A DNA stretch of 64,000 bases, from NCBI GenBank assembly GCA_946220775.1, contig CAMIFC010000003.1, positions 62,001 to 126,000 on the forward strand, written 5' to 3'. The position numbers and the translations under genes were made by a program. The notes under the pieces are model-generated. The model saw nothing but the letters and a program-made list of their open reading frames with translations. It made no database searches and was not told the DNA's origin. Source of the stretch: an uncultured Corynebacterium sp. (GTDB lineage: Bacteria > Actinomycetota > Actinomycetes > Mycobacteriales > Mycobacteriaceae). This document shows positions 16,580 to 25,144 of this stretch, in pieces. Position 1 is the first letter of the stretch, and each line of letters opens with the position of its first letter.

Positions 16580-17464
16580 ATGACTGCACAAGATTTATCC
16601 CCCACAGCCTCTGCAGATGCCGAGGCATTCTTTGTTCCAATTTCCGAGGAAGACCGCGACGGCATCGTCTATCGAACCGTCGAGGCCACCAAGCACACCG
16701 AAAGCCCTTGGGGTCCAGGTTTCCAGCATGGCTCCCCACCGGCAGCACTGATTGCCTACTTGCTGGAGGCGGGCGCAAAGGACAACGGCTACCCCATCGC
16801 CGGCGAAGGTCGATTCGGCAGGATGAGCGTCAACATTCTCGGTGCGGTGCCGTTGGGAAAGCTCATTGGACACACTCGGTTGCTGCGCCCAGGCAAGCGA
16901 ATCGCTCTGTTCGAAGCGGTTGTCACCGATGAACAAGGTCGCGAAGTGATCCGCGGTCGAGGTTGGTGGCTCAAGACCACGGAAACCACGGAGATTCGCC
17001 GCGAAGTTGGTCCGGTGGTTGATGGTCCACACGGCGCGGAGCAGGATACGGCCTTCTTGGAGCGTTGGAAGTCTGGCTACATTGACGCGATCGATGTGCG
17101 GCAAGTGGCGTCCCCCCCCCAACCGGAATATGATGCACACGACCGCGGTAATCCTATCGTCGCGTGGGCGCGCAGTGACTACCCAGTGATGCTCGGTGAG
17201 GCTGACTCCCCGTGGACTGGCTTGATGAAAACCGTCGATATCGCCAACGGTGTCAATGAAGTTCTCGACCCAGCACAATGGGGATTCATGAATGTGGATT
17301 TGGGTGTCTACCTGCACCGACTTCCAACCAGCGATTGGACTGGCCTGTGGAGCGAGCACAACTACGGAGTTGACGGCATCGGCACCACGATCGCCCGCAT
17401 CTACGACGAGGATGGCCCCATCGGAGCCATCAATCAGGCGATCATGCTGGCCCCGCAGAACTAA
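16580..17464 (+). CDS. Thioesterase-fold protein (4HBT/TesB-like)
   Basis: The 294-residue protein resembles the double hot-dog acyl-CoA thioesterase-like family: GPGFQHGSPPAALIAYLLE near residue 45 and the GRMSVNILGAVPLGKL strand, followed by a second half with LGVYLHRLP. This suggests hydrolysis of an acyl thioester, but no substrate can be assigned. The ATG at 16580 is divergent from the HAD gene, with TACGTT as a possible -10 and no Shine-Dalgarno. The gene contains a run of nine C at 17112-17120, a slippage-prone tract within the coding region. Confidence 0.75.
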   Translation: MTAQDLSPTASADAEAFFVPISEEDRDGIVYRTVEATKHTESPWGPGFQHGSPPAALIAYLLEAGAKDNGYPIAGEGRFGRMSVNILGAVPLGKLIGHTRLLRPGKRIALFEAVVTDEQGREVIRGRGWWLKTTETTEIRREVGPVVDGPHGAEQDTAFLERWKSGYIDAIDVRQVASPPQPEYDAHDRGNPIVAWARSDYPVMLGEADSPWTGLMKTVDIANGVNEVLDPAQWGFMNVDLGVYLHRLPTSDWTGLWSEHNYGVDGIGTTIARIYDEDGPIGAINQAIMLAPQN

Positions 17465-17510
17465 CCCAGACGGTTTTGCGTGATGCCGCTACTCCGCGGC
17501 AGAGGTGGCG

Positions 17511-17981
17511 TTATTCCTCGACCGCATCGATCACAACCTGGCGGGCGATACCGTGATCGGTGCCCGTGGCCGTGCTGAGCGCATCAATGATGCTCAGCAC
17601 ATCATCTAATTCCTCGGTATCGAGCAGCAGCCCACCGTGGGCGTCCGAGATTTCATTCATTTTTAGGACGCCAGCCCGCATCGCCCCAACCGGAGAATTC
17701 GGGTCAATGCCGCCCTCCGGATCAGTGTCAACAACCAATTCGCCATCGGGTGTTGCGGTGCCCACTGGAGCCTCGCCCATGGCATCCAACTGCTGGCGTG
17801 GGGCAGCAAGCACGGCATCGATCATGCTGTCTACGGCCGCCATCATGTCTGTAACACCGCGTTCGGAATAAGGCGGATCCCAATACTCCCGCTCGGCTGG
17901 GTCGAGATAGCTCCCCGTGGCCATGGCGAGGAGGTTTTCCTCCAGATTGGTACGGGCCGAGTGCAGGTCAGTGTGGGGCAA
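17511..17981 (-). CDS. Uncharacterised acidic protein
   Basis: I do not recognise a domain in this 156-residue protein. It is acidic, without membrane segments or signal peptide, and contains MTDMMAAVDSMIDAVL-like helices and a C-terminal helix-rich segment DVLSIIDALSTATG. The TTG at 17981 is supported by AAGGAAGAG just upstream; no ATG gives a comparable start. It lies immediately downstream of mshC on the same strand (59 bases), so it may be cotranscribed. The open frame and codon use support a real gene; function unknown. Confidence 0.65.
   Translation of the reverse strand: MPHTDLHSARTNLEENLLAMATGSYLDPAEREYWDPPYSERGVTDMMAAVDSMIDAVLAAPRQQLDAMGEAPVGTATPDGELVVDTDPEGGIDPNSPVGAMRAGVLKMNEISDAHGGLLLDTEELDDVLSIIDALSTATGTDHGIARQVVIDAVEE
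17666..17673 (-). repeat. Dispersed motif TGGCGTCC with A-tract
   Basis: Minus strand: TGGCGTCC then TAAAAATGAATG, inside the small acidic protein gene. Confidence 0.65.
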
Positions 17982-18040
17982 TGCTCTTCCTTGATCTGTG
18001 CGTGGGGCGAATCGTGCCGGGCGGTGGGAGCGTCTGTGGC

Positions 18041-19357
18041 TTAGAGCTTGATACCCAACAGGCTATCTGCTGCAGCGACGACCGCGAGGGCAGCGGCGGA
18101 ATCATCAGCTGCGCTTTCGTGAACGGTGATCCCGGCTGCGCCGATCCCCTGGGTCACGTCAGATGCCCACTGATCAAAGCAGTCGAGAACCCCTGGGCTG
18201 TCTAGATCGTCCGCCAGGCGTTCGACCACGGAGTTCAGCAGTCGGGCGACCCGCTGGGGATCCTGCTCGCAGGCCACGGCTGCGCGCCACACTGCCAAGC
18301 GATCCTCGGCTTCGGACAGCACGTCTGCTGACCAATCACGATCATCGCGATAATGGCCAGCATAAAGACCGAGGCGAATCGCGCTGGGCTCGTGGCCCTG
18401 GGCCGTGAGCACCGAGACAAATTCGAGGTTCCCCAAGGACTTCGACATCTTGGTGCCATCCAGGCCGATCATGCCGGTGTGAACGTAGTGCTCTGCCATC
18501 CGCTGGCTGCCACAACCAGCTTCAACATGGGCAGCGGAGTATTCATGGTGTGGATAACGCAGATCCACACCGCCACCTTGGATGGCAAAGTTATCGCCCA
18601 ATCGGTTGGTGGCGATGGCGGCGCATTCCACGTGCCAGCCTGGTCGGCCAGAACCGAAGGGGGAATCCCACTCGGGCTCTCCTGGTCGGTGTGCTCGCCA
18701 CAACAGCGCATCGAGCGGGTGACGCTTTTCTTCGCGCTCCGGATCCCCGCCTCGTTCGGCAAAAAGCTCAAGCATGGTCTTTTCGTCGTAGCGAGACTCG
18801 TAGCCGAATTGGCTGGTAAATGTGTGATCGGCGTACACATCGGGGTATTCACCCGAGAGTTGATACGCGGCGTTCTTGCTCAGCAGGCGCTGGACGAGTT
18901 CGATGACTTCGTCGATGCTTTCAATCGCACCGATATAGGACTGTGGTGGGATGACCTTCAGATTGGCCATGTCCGATCGAAAAAGATCAATCTGTTCCCG
19001 GCCCAGTTCCCGCCAATCCACGCCGTCGCGCTCAGCTCGCTCGAAAAGTGGATCGTCCACGTCGGTGATGTTCTGCACGTAGTTGACGCCATGGCCGGAC
19101 GCACGCAAGTAACGATTAACCACATCGAAAGTTACGTAGGTTGCTGCGTGACCCAAGTGAGTCGAATCGTAAGGAGTGATGCCGCAGACGTACATGCCGA
19201 CTGGTGAACCGTCGGCTGGTACGGCTACTGGCTTGATCACGTCGTCGGCAGTGTCATACAAGGACAACGCCGGTAGTGCCGGCAGCTCTACAGTGTCGGA
19301 GCCTCCAGAAATGTGGGAAGGAAACTGAGGAACATGGGGAGCTGACCAGGAATGCAT
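18041..19357 (-). CDS. mshC: Mycothiol ligase MshC
   Basis: MshC joins cysteine to glucosaminyl-inositol in mycothiol synthesis, using ATP. The 438-residue enzyme is a cysteinyl-tRNA synthetase relative with the zinc-site CGITPYDSTHLGHA (HIGH-like HLGH, around residue 58) and the KMSKS loop (around 305). The start MHSWSAPHVPQFP is the classic MshC N-terminus, distinguishing it from CysS. The ATG at 19357 is 6 bases from the uppP stop and 8 bases after a TAGGAT box, so it may have its own leaderless promoter inside the uppP end as well as read-through. Confidence 0.96.
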   Translation of the reverse strand: MHSWSAPHVPQFPSHISGGSDTVELPALPALSLYDTADDVIKPVAVPADGSPVGMYVCGITPYDSTHLGHAATYVTFDVVNRYLRASGHGVNYVQNITDVDDPLFERAERDGVDWRELGREQIDLFRSDMANLKVIPPQSYIGAIESIDEVIELVQRLLSKNAAYQLSGEYPDVYADHTFTSQFGYESRYDEKTMLELFAERGGDPEREEKRHPLDALLWRAHRPGEPEWDSPFGSGRPGWHVECAAIATNRLGDNFAIQGGGVDLRYPHHEYSAAHVEAGCGSQRMAEHYVHTGMIGLDGTKMSKSLGNLEFVSVLTAQGHEPSAIRLGLYAGHYRDDRDWSADVLSEAEDRLAVWRAAVACEQDPQRVARLLNSVVERLADDLDSPGVLDCFDQWASDVTQGIGAAGITVHESAADDSAAALAVVAAADSLLGIKL

Positions 19358-19363
19358 GACTAC

Positions 19364-20206
19364 CTATCCTAACGGCTGCAAAACTCCGAATGCCAGCAAG
19401 CCCATAACCAGCAGGCCCACCGGGATTCGCCATGCGGCGAACCACGCGAAACTGTGGTTGGACACGAACTTCAGCAGCCATGCAATCGAGGCATAACCCA
19501 CGGCGAAAGCGATTGCCGTGCCGACGAGCAACTGCGCTCCGCTGGCGGACTGACCAGCAGCTGGATCAAACACATCACCCAAGGAGAACAATCCTGAAGC
19601 CAGCACTGCTGGGATCGCCAGCAGGAAGCTGAACCGAGTGGCGACTTCGCGGTCGAGGTTAAGGAACAGACCGGCGGAAATGGTACCGCCAGATCGGGAA
19701 ACACCTGGGATTAGCGCCAAGCACTGTGCAAAGCCCATCAGAATGGCGTCCTTCATCGTCAGCTGGTCGAAAGAACGCTGATGGCGCCCCATGCGCTCCG
19801 CAAGAATGAACACGAAGGAGAACAGAATCAACATCGCAGCTGTGATCCACAGGTTTCGCAGCTGATCACGGATGTAGTCCTTGCCCAAGAAGCCCAGCAC
19901 TCCTACCGGAATGGTGCCGACGATAACCATCCACCCCATCCGGTAATCGAAACCACGTTTGGACTTGTTAAACAGCCCCGCGAACCAGGCTGTCACGATC
20001 AGCCAGATATCTTTGGCGAAAAACACGAGGACGGCTAGTTCGGTCCCCAGCTGGATGACGGCGGTGAAGGACGCACCGGCGTCCTGCCCCCAGAACAGTT
20101 CGGACACAATCCGCAGGTGACCTGACGAAGAAACGGGAAGAAATTCTGTGAGGCCCTGGACGATCGAAAGAACGATCGTCTGCGCCCATGACATTTCGGT
20201 TGGCAT
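19364..20206 (-). CDS. uppP: Undecaprenyl-diphosphatase
   Basis: UppP (BacA) recycles the undecaprenyl carrier by removing a phosphate from undecaprenyl diphosphate at the membrane, and its level affects bacitracin resistance. The roughly 280-residue, multi-helix protein carries the signature VQGLTEFLPVSSSGH (about residue 17) and the second motif PGVSRSGGTI (around residue 167). I chose the ATG at 20206; a TAACGT -10 box ends 8 bases upstream, implying leaderless translation, and a TTG two codons earlier is the alternative. mshC follows on the same strand. Confidence 0.95.
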   Translation of the reverse strand: MPTEMSWAQTIVLSIVQGLTEFLPVSSSGHLRIVSELFWGQDAGASFTAVIQLGTELAVLVFFAKDIWLIVTAWFAGLFNKSKRGFDYRMGWMVIVGTIPVGVLGFLGKDYIRDQLRNLWITAAMLILFSFVFILAERMGRHQRSFDQLTMKDAILMGFAQCLALIPGVSRSGGTISAGLFLNLDREVATRFSFLLAIPAVLASGLFSLGDVFDPAAGQSASGAQLLVGTAIAFAVGYASIAWLLKFVSNHSFAWFAAWRIPVGLLVMGLLAFGVLQPLG

Positions 20207-20343
20207 GGCCAATTACGTTACACATTTCGAGAGCAACGGTGTTGTTGGAAACCGCAAAGCGACTGGTAGCGTTAGAAATATTCGTCTGTTCACAGCGAAG
20301 TAAGTCAATCTTCTAATGAGAAAACACAGGGTGGACACTGCAG

Positions 20344-21564
20344 ATGGTTCGTGAATCCCAACGGGTAAAAAAGACGGCAGCTTTCATCATGGCCGCTGGG
20401 GTGAGCCTCGCTGCGCTGACCGCTTGCTCTACTGGCAATGAGGAGTCGGGCGTTGGCTCCGAAAACAGCGACATGAACAATTCATCAGTCGGCCAAGGCT
20501 CCGAGGGGAAAAATAGTGAGCAGCTAGGGGATCCAGCTCAGCCGGTGGCGTCCCCAAAAGTGGCGGATAACGTGCCCGGCAAGGTGACTACGGGGCGCAA
20601 TGACCATGATGCTGTGATGGACACGTCCTACGTGAGCCTCGATGGTAAGGAACCCGCCATCGCCACCCTGTCGAAGGGCACGCTGCGCATTGGTGCGATC
20701 GACAAGCTCACCGGCAAGAAGCCTGATGCTAAGTCAATCAAGGTGCCAGAATCTTGCAAGAGCATCTCCCCCTCCGAACGCGGAGTGGTGATTGCCTGTG
20801 AGAACGCCGCGACGGAATACAACGCGGATGGCAAGAAGTTGGTAAGCGTGAAGCTCCCCGGCAAGGTCAAAGCCGCGACGATCCTCAAAAATAAGCAGAT
20901 CGTGGCCAGCTTTTCGGATGATGACCGCCTGAGATTCTTCGACGTGGCTGAGCACGCCGACGGGGACACCGATGTCGCGGCAGAAGAGAATGACAAGGTG
21001 ATCGTGTCCCGCAGCATCGACGACCTGTTGCACTTCACCAGCGCGGACGGAGGCGAACAGCTCGCCGCCATCGACCGGGGCCAAACCAGTATCACGGACG
21101 TGCAACCGGATGATCACGAGCTCAAGGGAGCACTGCGAATCGGGCAAGGCGTCGGCCAAACAAGCACGGGCAGGGGCACCGACGGCATTGTCATCGCTTC
21201 CGACGCTCGTCAAGATCAATTCCAGCTGTTCACCATGCACGACGTGGTGCGACAGCACCAGTCCGCGCCAACTAGCGCCGGCCCATGGTCCGTGTTGTGG
21301 GACGCGAAGCGCTCGATCGCTTGGGTGTCCACGACGAAGGACAACATGTTGACCGGCTACAAGGTCGACGAAGGTACACCGATCAAGGTTGCCGAATTGG
21401 CTACGATCGCTGATGTTCGCCACATCATGGACTCCCCATCCGGTGAATTGCTGCTGATGAGCGCTAAGTCCAGCACCCAGCTGCTATCCACTTCCGATAT
21501 TGATCGCGCCATTGACCGTGGCGTTCCCGGCGTTGAAGACTTCCCTGTCTGGCGCCAGGATTAG
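20344..21564 (+). CDS. Secreted lipoprotein of unknown function
   Basis: The 406-residue protein has a lipoprotein signal peptide: positively charged N-terminus (RVKKT), hydrophobic core and lipobox LTAC with the acylated Cys near residue 28. A Ser/Asn/Gly-rich linker follows. The rest has repeated short beta-strand patterns (for example GTLRIGAIDKLTG, SIAWVSTTKDNMLTGYKV) that suggest a beta-propeller-like fold, but I cannot assign one firmly. It precedes pyrD on the same strand by about 30 bases and could be cotranscribed. Function unknown. Confidence 0.8.
   Translation: MVRESQRVKKTAAFIMAAGVSLAALTACSTGNEESGVGSENSDMNNSSVGQGSEGKNSEQLGDPAQPVASPKVADNVPGKVTTGRNDHDAVMDTSYVSLDGKEPAIATLSKGTLRIGAIDKLTGKKPDAKSIKVPESCKSISPSERGVVIACENAATEYNADGKKLVSVKLPGKVKAATILKNKQIVASFSDDDRLRFFDVAEHADGDTDVAAEENDKVIVSRSIDDLLHFTSADGGEQLAAIDRGQTSITDVQPDDHELKGALRIGQGVGQTSTGRGTDGIVIASDARQDQFQLFTMHDVVRQHQSAPTSAGPWSVLWDAKRSIAWVSTTKDNMLTGYKVDEGTPIKVAELATIADVRHIMDSPSGELLLMSAKSSTQLLSTSDIDRAIDRGVPGVEDFPVWRQD
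20546..20553 (+). repeat. Dispersed motif TGGCGTCC
   Basis: GCCGGTGGCGTCC followed by CCAAAAG, inside the lipoprotein gene. Confidence 0.6.
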
Positions 21565-21593
21565 CCCGACTTTTTAGCCAGAAAGTGATTCAG

Positions 21594-22727
21594 ATGAACC
21601 AATCCTCTGCCCCTCATAATCAATCTTCCGGGTTCGAGCGCGCCTATGACGCAGCCTATGGGGTTGCACTCAAAGCCATGTTCCGCCTGCGTCCGGAACG
21701 AATTCACGGCCTGATCAGCCAGGCGCTGCAGTTTTGCGCACAGTCCCCTGCCGCGCTGTCGACGATGCGACGTGCACTCGTCGTTGATGATCCAGTGTTG
21801 GCCCAAGACGTCGCCGGCATTCATTTCCCGCGTCCGTTGGGGCTTGCCGCGGGGTTCGATAAGGACGCCACCGAGTGCGACGCCTGGGGCGCTCTAGGAT
21901 TCGGATACGCCGAAGTGGGAACTCTGACCAGCGTGCCGCAGCCAGGTAACCCAACGCCGCGACTGTTCCGGTTGCCGGAAGACCGCGCCATCCTCAACCG
22001 CATGGGCTTCAACAATGGTGGTGCTCGAGACGCAGCGGCTCGGTTAGCCAAGCGGTCGCTGAAGGAACCCATCGGGGTGAACCTGGGCAAGTCGAAGATC
22101 ACGCCACCAGAAGAGGCCGCGGCTGATTACCGCGAATCGGCCCGTGCCATCCGTTCCGTGGCTGATTATGTGGTGATTAACGTGTCCTCTCCGAACACGC
22201 CGGGGCTGCGTGACCTGCAAGCGGTGGAATCCTTGAAGCCGATCATCGCTGCGGTGCAGGAAGAATGCGACAAGCCACTGTTTGTGAAAATCGCACCGGA
22301 TCTTAGCGATGCGGACATTGATGCGGTCACTGACTTGGCCATCGAGCTCGGCGTGACTGGATTGATCGCGACCAACACGACCATCAGCAGGGATGGGCTG
22401 CGAAGCGATTCTGGTTGGGTTGAACAGTTGGGCGCTGGAGGGATTTCCGGTGCGCCACTGGCCGACCGGGCATTGGAAGTACTGAAGCGAATCGCCGCCC
22501 GGGCCGACGGGAAGCTTATTTTGATTGGTGTTGGTGGTATTGAGACCGCGCAACAAGCGTGGGAGCGCATCGCCGCTGGTGCACACCTGATCCAGGGCTA
22601 TACCGGCTTCATTTACGGTGGAACGGATTGGATCCGCCGTATCCATCAGGGTCTCGCTGACCAAGTCCGGGCCCACGGGTTGACCAATCTATCCGAGGCC
22701 GTGGGGTCCGGACTCCCCTGGCGCTAG
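21594..22727 (+). CDS. pyrD: Dihydroorotate dehydrogenase, quinone type
   Basis: PyrD oxidises dihydroorotate to orotate in pyrimidine synthesis and passes electrons to the quinone pool. The 377-residue protein has the class 2 N-terminal extension (residues 1-50), the FMN-binding GLAAGFDKDA segment (around 86) and NVSSPNTPGLRDLQ with the catalytic Ser of class 2 enzymes. The ATG at 21594 has AGAAAG 8 bases upstream; a GTG three codons earlier is possible. Its stop shares the CTAG palindrome with the stop of the convergent PEBP gene. Confidence 0.96.
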   Translation: MNQSSAPHNQSSGFERAYDAAYGVALKAMFRLRPERIHGLISQALQFCAQSPAALSTMRRALVVDDPVLAQDVAGIHFPRPLGLAAGFDKDATECDAWGALGFGYAEVGTLTSVPQPGNPTPRLFRLPEDRAILNRMGFNNGGARDAAARLAKRSLKEPIGVNLGKSKITPPEEAAADYRESARAIRSVADYVVINVSSPNTPGLRDLQAVESLKPIIAAVQEECDKPLFVKIAPDLSDADIDAVTDLAIELGVTGLIATNTTISRDGLRSDSGWVEQLGAGGISGAPLADRALEVLKRIAARADGKLILIGVGGIETAQQAWERIAAGAHLIQGYTGFIYGGTDWIRRIHQGLADQVRAHGLTNLSEAVGSGLPWR

Positions 22728-23284
22728 TTTTCTGCCCAGCCCCACAGGATGCCACGGGCGAGCGCCTTGAACTGGAGGTTGAACCCCAGCACCGTTGGGG
22801 TCTGGCGGTCATCAATATCGAGCTCCTCGCCCACTGCGTGCACTGCAAACAGGTAGCGATGCGGACCGTGCCCCTCTGGCGGCATGGCGCCGTAGTAGCC
22901 CCGGCTTCCGGAGTCACCCTTCAGCGCGACGGCGCCATCTGGCAGACCCGAAAGCTCTGCGTCGCCGGCACCAAGGTCCAATTCGGTGACCGACGCTGGG
23001 ATGTTGAAAATTGCCCAGTGCCAAAAACCACTGGCCGTTGGCGCATCTGGGTCGAAGCACGTCACGGCGTAGGTCTTAGTGCCTTCTGGTCCAGCTTCCC
23101 AAGACAATTGCGGTGAGACATCGTTGCCACCGAGCTGATCTTCAGGCAACCGGTCGCCGTCATTGAACGTGGTGCTGGTGACCTTCAATGCAGGCAATTT
23201 GGCCAGCGGTTCGTAGGGATCAGGCCCTGGGAACCGTGGGTCGACGTACGAAGGATTCTGGGATTGAGTCGAGTCAGATGTCAT
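22724..23284 (-). CDS. YbhB/YbcL-family (PEBP-like) protein
   Basis: The 186-residue protein belongs to the phosphatidylethanolamine-binding-like family of bacteria: LSWEAGPEGTKTYAVTCFDPDAP (split here into its DPDAP core around residue 80), GFWHWAIFNIP and GYYGAMPPEGHGPHRYLF with the ligand-site His and Pro residues. No signal peptide is seen, so it is probably cytoplasmic. Its biological role is unknown in this family. It is convergent with pyrD, overlapping by 4 bases at the stop codons. Confidence 0.88.
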   Translation of the reverse strand: MTSDSTQSQNPSYVDPRFPGPDPYEPLAKLPALKVTSTTFNDGDRLPEDQLGGNDVSPQLSWEAGPEGTKTYAVTCFDPDAPTASGFWHWAIFNIPASVTELDLGAGDAELSGLPDGAVALKGDSGSRGYYGAMPPEGHGPHRYLFAVHAVGEELDIDDRQTPTVLGFNLQFKALARGILWGWAEN

Positions 23285-23391
23285 AGCAACTCAGCCTAGC
23301 GAAAAGTCACTGACCAGGTTGTATGTATTTATGTTCATATAGGTTGCGACGCCTCCGTTGGTCACTGCCCTGCCTGCTTAGCAACGGCTTC

Positions 23392-23415
23392 GTAGTGGAC
23401 AATGTAGCGGACAAT
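23392..23415. repeat. Tandem 12-base repeat
   Basis: GTAGTGGACAAT is followed directly by GTAGCGGACAAT in the intergenic region upstream of tRNA-Leu. The role is unknown; no promoter can be tied to it. Confidence 0.5.
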
Positions 23416-23505
23416 TTGGAGATTCCAGTGCGTGCTGGCTAGAGTATTCGACGTACGCCACAGCGTAGCGCCGGAAACTGCGCTTAGTTCTGTGTGTATC
23501 ACCCT

Positions 23506-23591
23506 GTCCGGGTGGCGGAATGGCAGACGCGCTAGCTTGAGGTGCTAGTGTCCTATTAACGGACGTGGGGGTTCAAGTCCCCCTCCGGACA
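23506..23591 (+). tRNA. tRNA-Leu (anticodon GAG)
   Basis: The 86-base cloverleaf has an acceptor stem GTCCGGG paired with TCCGGAC, a D-arm with GGCGGAATGGCAGACGC, anticodon stem CTAGC/GCTAG enclosing TTGAGGT, a long variable arm typical of class II Leu tRNA (GTCCTATTAACGGAC), and the T-arm GGGGGTTCAAGTCCCCC. The anticodon is GAG. The 3' CCA is not encoded. A strong terminator follows. Confidence 0.97.
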
Positions 23592-23597
23592 CTCTTG

Positions 23598-23637
23598 GTC
23601 GCTACCGATCTCTTCATAGAGTCGGAGCGACTTTTTT
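23598..23637 (+). terminator. Rho-independent terminator of tRNA-Leu
   Basis: GTCGCT/AGCGAC, CCGA/TCGG and CTCT/AGAG form a long hairpin with small bulges and a TCAT loop (23598-23631), followed directly by six T. Confidence 0.9.
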
Positions 23638-23674
23638 GTTTGACAGCCGACACTCACACCGGAGGTACGGTTCC

Positions 23675-24466
23675 GTGGTGAAAACCCAGACCAACATGAA
23701 ACTGTTGTTGGCTGCACCATGGCGCAAGTGGCGAAGTCTAAGCCCCCGAGTTCAATGGGGCCTTCTTATCGGCGGTGGCGTTATTGTCGCCTGCTTATTT
23801 TTCGTACCTGTTCCTCCCCTTTCCACTATTCGGCAGTGGGTGGAACAGACCAGCCCGTGGGCGCCCCTGACATATCTCTTGTTGATGGTGGCATTCACCC
23901 AATTCCCTATCCCGCGTACCGTGTGGACCCTCGCGGCCGGGATTCTTTTTCCACCAGTGGTGGGCATATCCCTGATGATGATGGGATTGGGGATCTCCGC
24001 TGGGGTGTCGCTCATGGTGGTTCGACGTATCGGATCGCTGTGGACGGGGCGCGGCTCGGCAGAAACCAAGAATGCAAAAGCCACTGAGGAATCCGCGCAA
24101 GCCCAGCGCTTGTCAAACCTGGTCGAGGACCGCGGCTGGATCGCGGTTCTCGGTCTGCGTATGGTTCCGGCCGTACCATTTAGCGTGTTGAACTATGCGT
24201 GCGCCCTAACCTCCATTCCCTTGGGCCCGTTCCTCTTTGCCACCATTGTCGGCTCCCTGCCCAATACGGTCGCGCTTGTCTTGGCGGCCAGCGCACTGAC
24301 GTCCGAAAATGGCGCTGATCAGCAAGGATTGATGCTGGGACTGTCGGTGGGGTTAATCCTGCTCGGTTTAGCTATCGCAGCTCGGGAAATGGTGGTGTGG
24401 CGACGTATGCTAGACAACGATCAACAATCAGCGTTTCGGTCACAACCGAATGAAAGCCAGAAGTGA
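23675..24466 (+). CDS. TVP38/TMEM64-type (VTT domain) membrane protein
   Basis: The 263-residue protein has an N-terminal helix (WGLLIGGGVIVACLFF) and further hydrophobic segments that include the VTT-domain features FTQFPIPRTVWTLAAGILFPPVVG and GLRMVPAVPFSVLNYACALTSI. Such SNARE-associated/DedA relatives are implicated in lipid scrambling or membrane homeostasis; the exact substrate is unknown. I chose the GTG at 23675 because GGAGG lies 9 bases upstream; the ATG at 23696 would remove 7 residues. The HTH gene starts 9 bases after its stop and is probably cotranscribed. Confidence 0.82.
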   Translation: MVKTQTNMKLLLAAPWRKWRSLSPRVQWGLLIGGGVIVACLFFVPVPPLSTIRQWVEQTSPWAPLTYLLLMVAFTQFPIPRTVWTLAAGILFPPVVGISLMMMGLGISAGVSLMVVRRIGSLWTGRGSAETKNAKATEESAQAQRLSNLVEDRGWIAVLGLRMVPAVPFSVLNYACALTSIPLGPFLFATIVGSLPNTVALVLAASALTSENGADQQGLMLGLSVGLILLGLAIAAREMVVWRRMLDNDQQSAFRSQPNESQK

Positions 24467-24475
24467 AGTAGTTAA

Positions 24476-25123
24476 TTGTTTGCGATCCTAGCGTCTTACC
24501 GTGGCCGTTCCCGGCTCCGCGAAGATTATGTGGTTGACGTGGCTGAGGCGTTGGCGAATGCCGACTCTGTTTATTCAGTGGAGCAAGTCGGAATTGAGGG
24601 GATTTTATGCCACACTGAAGGGCCCGAAGAAACTCTGGCGGTCGTGATGAGCCTCATCCAAGCCGGAGATTTTGCTATCGGAATTGGCCGGACGGTGACC
24701 ATGGCTGGCTACAGCGATGACATCGAGGACTATGAACCGCTGCCAGTGGAAGAGGAACTGAGGATTCTCGGACAGGTTGCCCACAGGGCGGTAGCCAAGA
24801 ATCAGCGGGCAGGTGCGGTTACGGTACGTCTTGAACTCCCCGGTCCAGGCCAAGTTCTTGCTCCAGGAAAGGGCATGGAGATCGCTGATGACATTTCGGC
24901 GTCCTTCACCCTGATCGCCCACGTGCTCGCCCGCCGGACGAAAGAAGGTCGCGAGGCCACTGCCCTATTGCGTTCTGGTTACTCGCAATCAGAGGCTGCG
25001 AAGGTCGTGGGCATTTCCAAGCAGGCGATGAGTCAACGGCTTGCGGCGGCGGGGTGGCAGGCAGAACAGGCTGGTTGGAGCCTCGCAGTTCACATGCTCG
25101 CTCGCGTCGATGATCTGCGTTAG
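24476..25123 (+). CDS. HTH-containing protein of unknown function
   Basis: The 215-residue protein starts with TTG (MFAILASYRGRSRL), which follows the preceding gene closely. The N-terminal 130 residues show no domain I can name with confidence; the opening strand and RGRSRLRED are faintly like the SatD family. The C-terminal part carries a clear helix-turn-helix, YSQSEAAKVVGISKQAMSQ (around residues 168-187), of the sigma-70 region 4/LuxR type. No membrane segment is present. It may regulate the TVP38-type gene it is paired with, but this is only context. Confidence 0.7.
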   Translation: MFAILASYRGRSRLREDYVVDVAEALANADSVYSVEQVGIEGILCHTEGPEETLAVVMSLIQAGDFAIGIGRTVTMAGYSDDIEDYEPLPVEEELRILGQVAHRAVAKNQRAGAVTVRLELPGPGQVLAPGKGMEIADDISASFTLIAHVLARRTKEGREATALLRSGYSQSEAAKVVGISKQAMSQRLAAAGWQAEQAGWSLAVHMLARVDDLR

Positions 25124-25144
25124 CGCCACGTTAACGTCCAGGGG

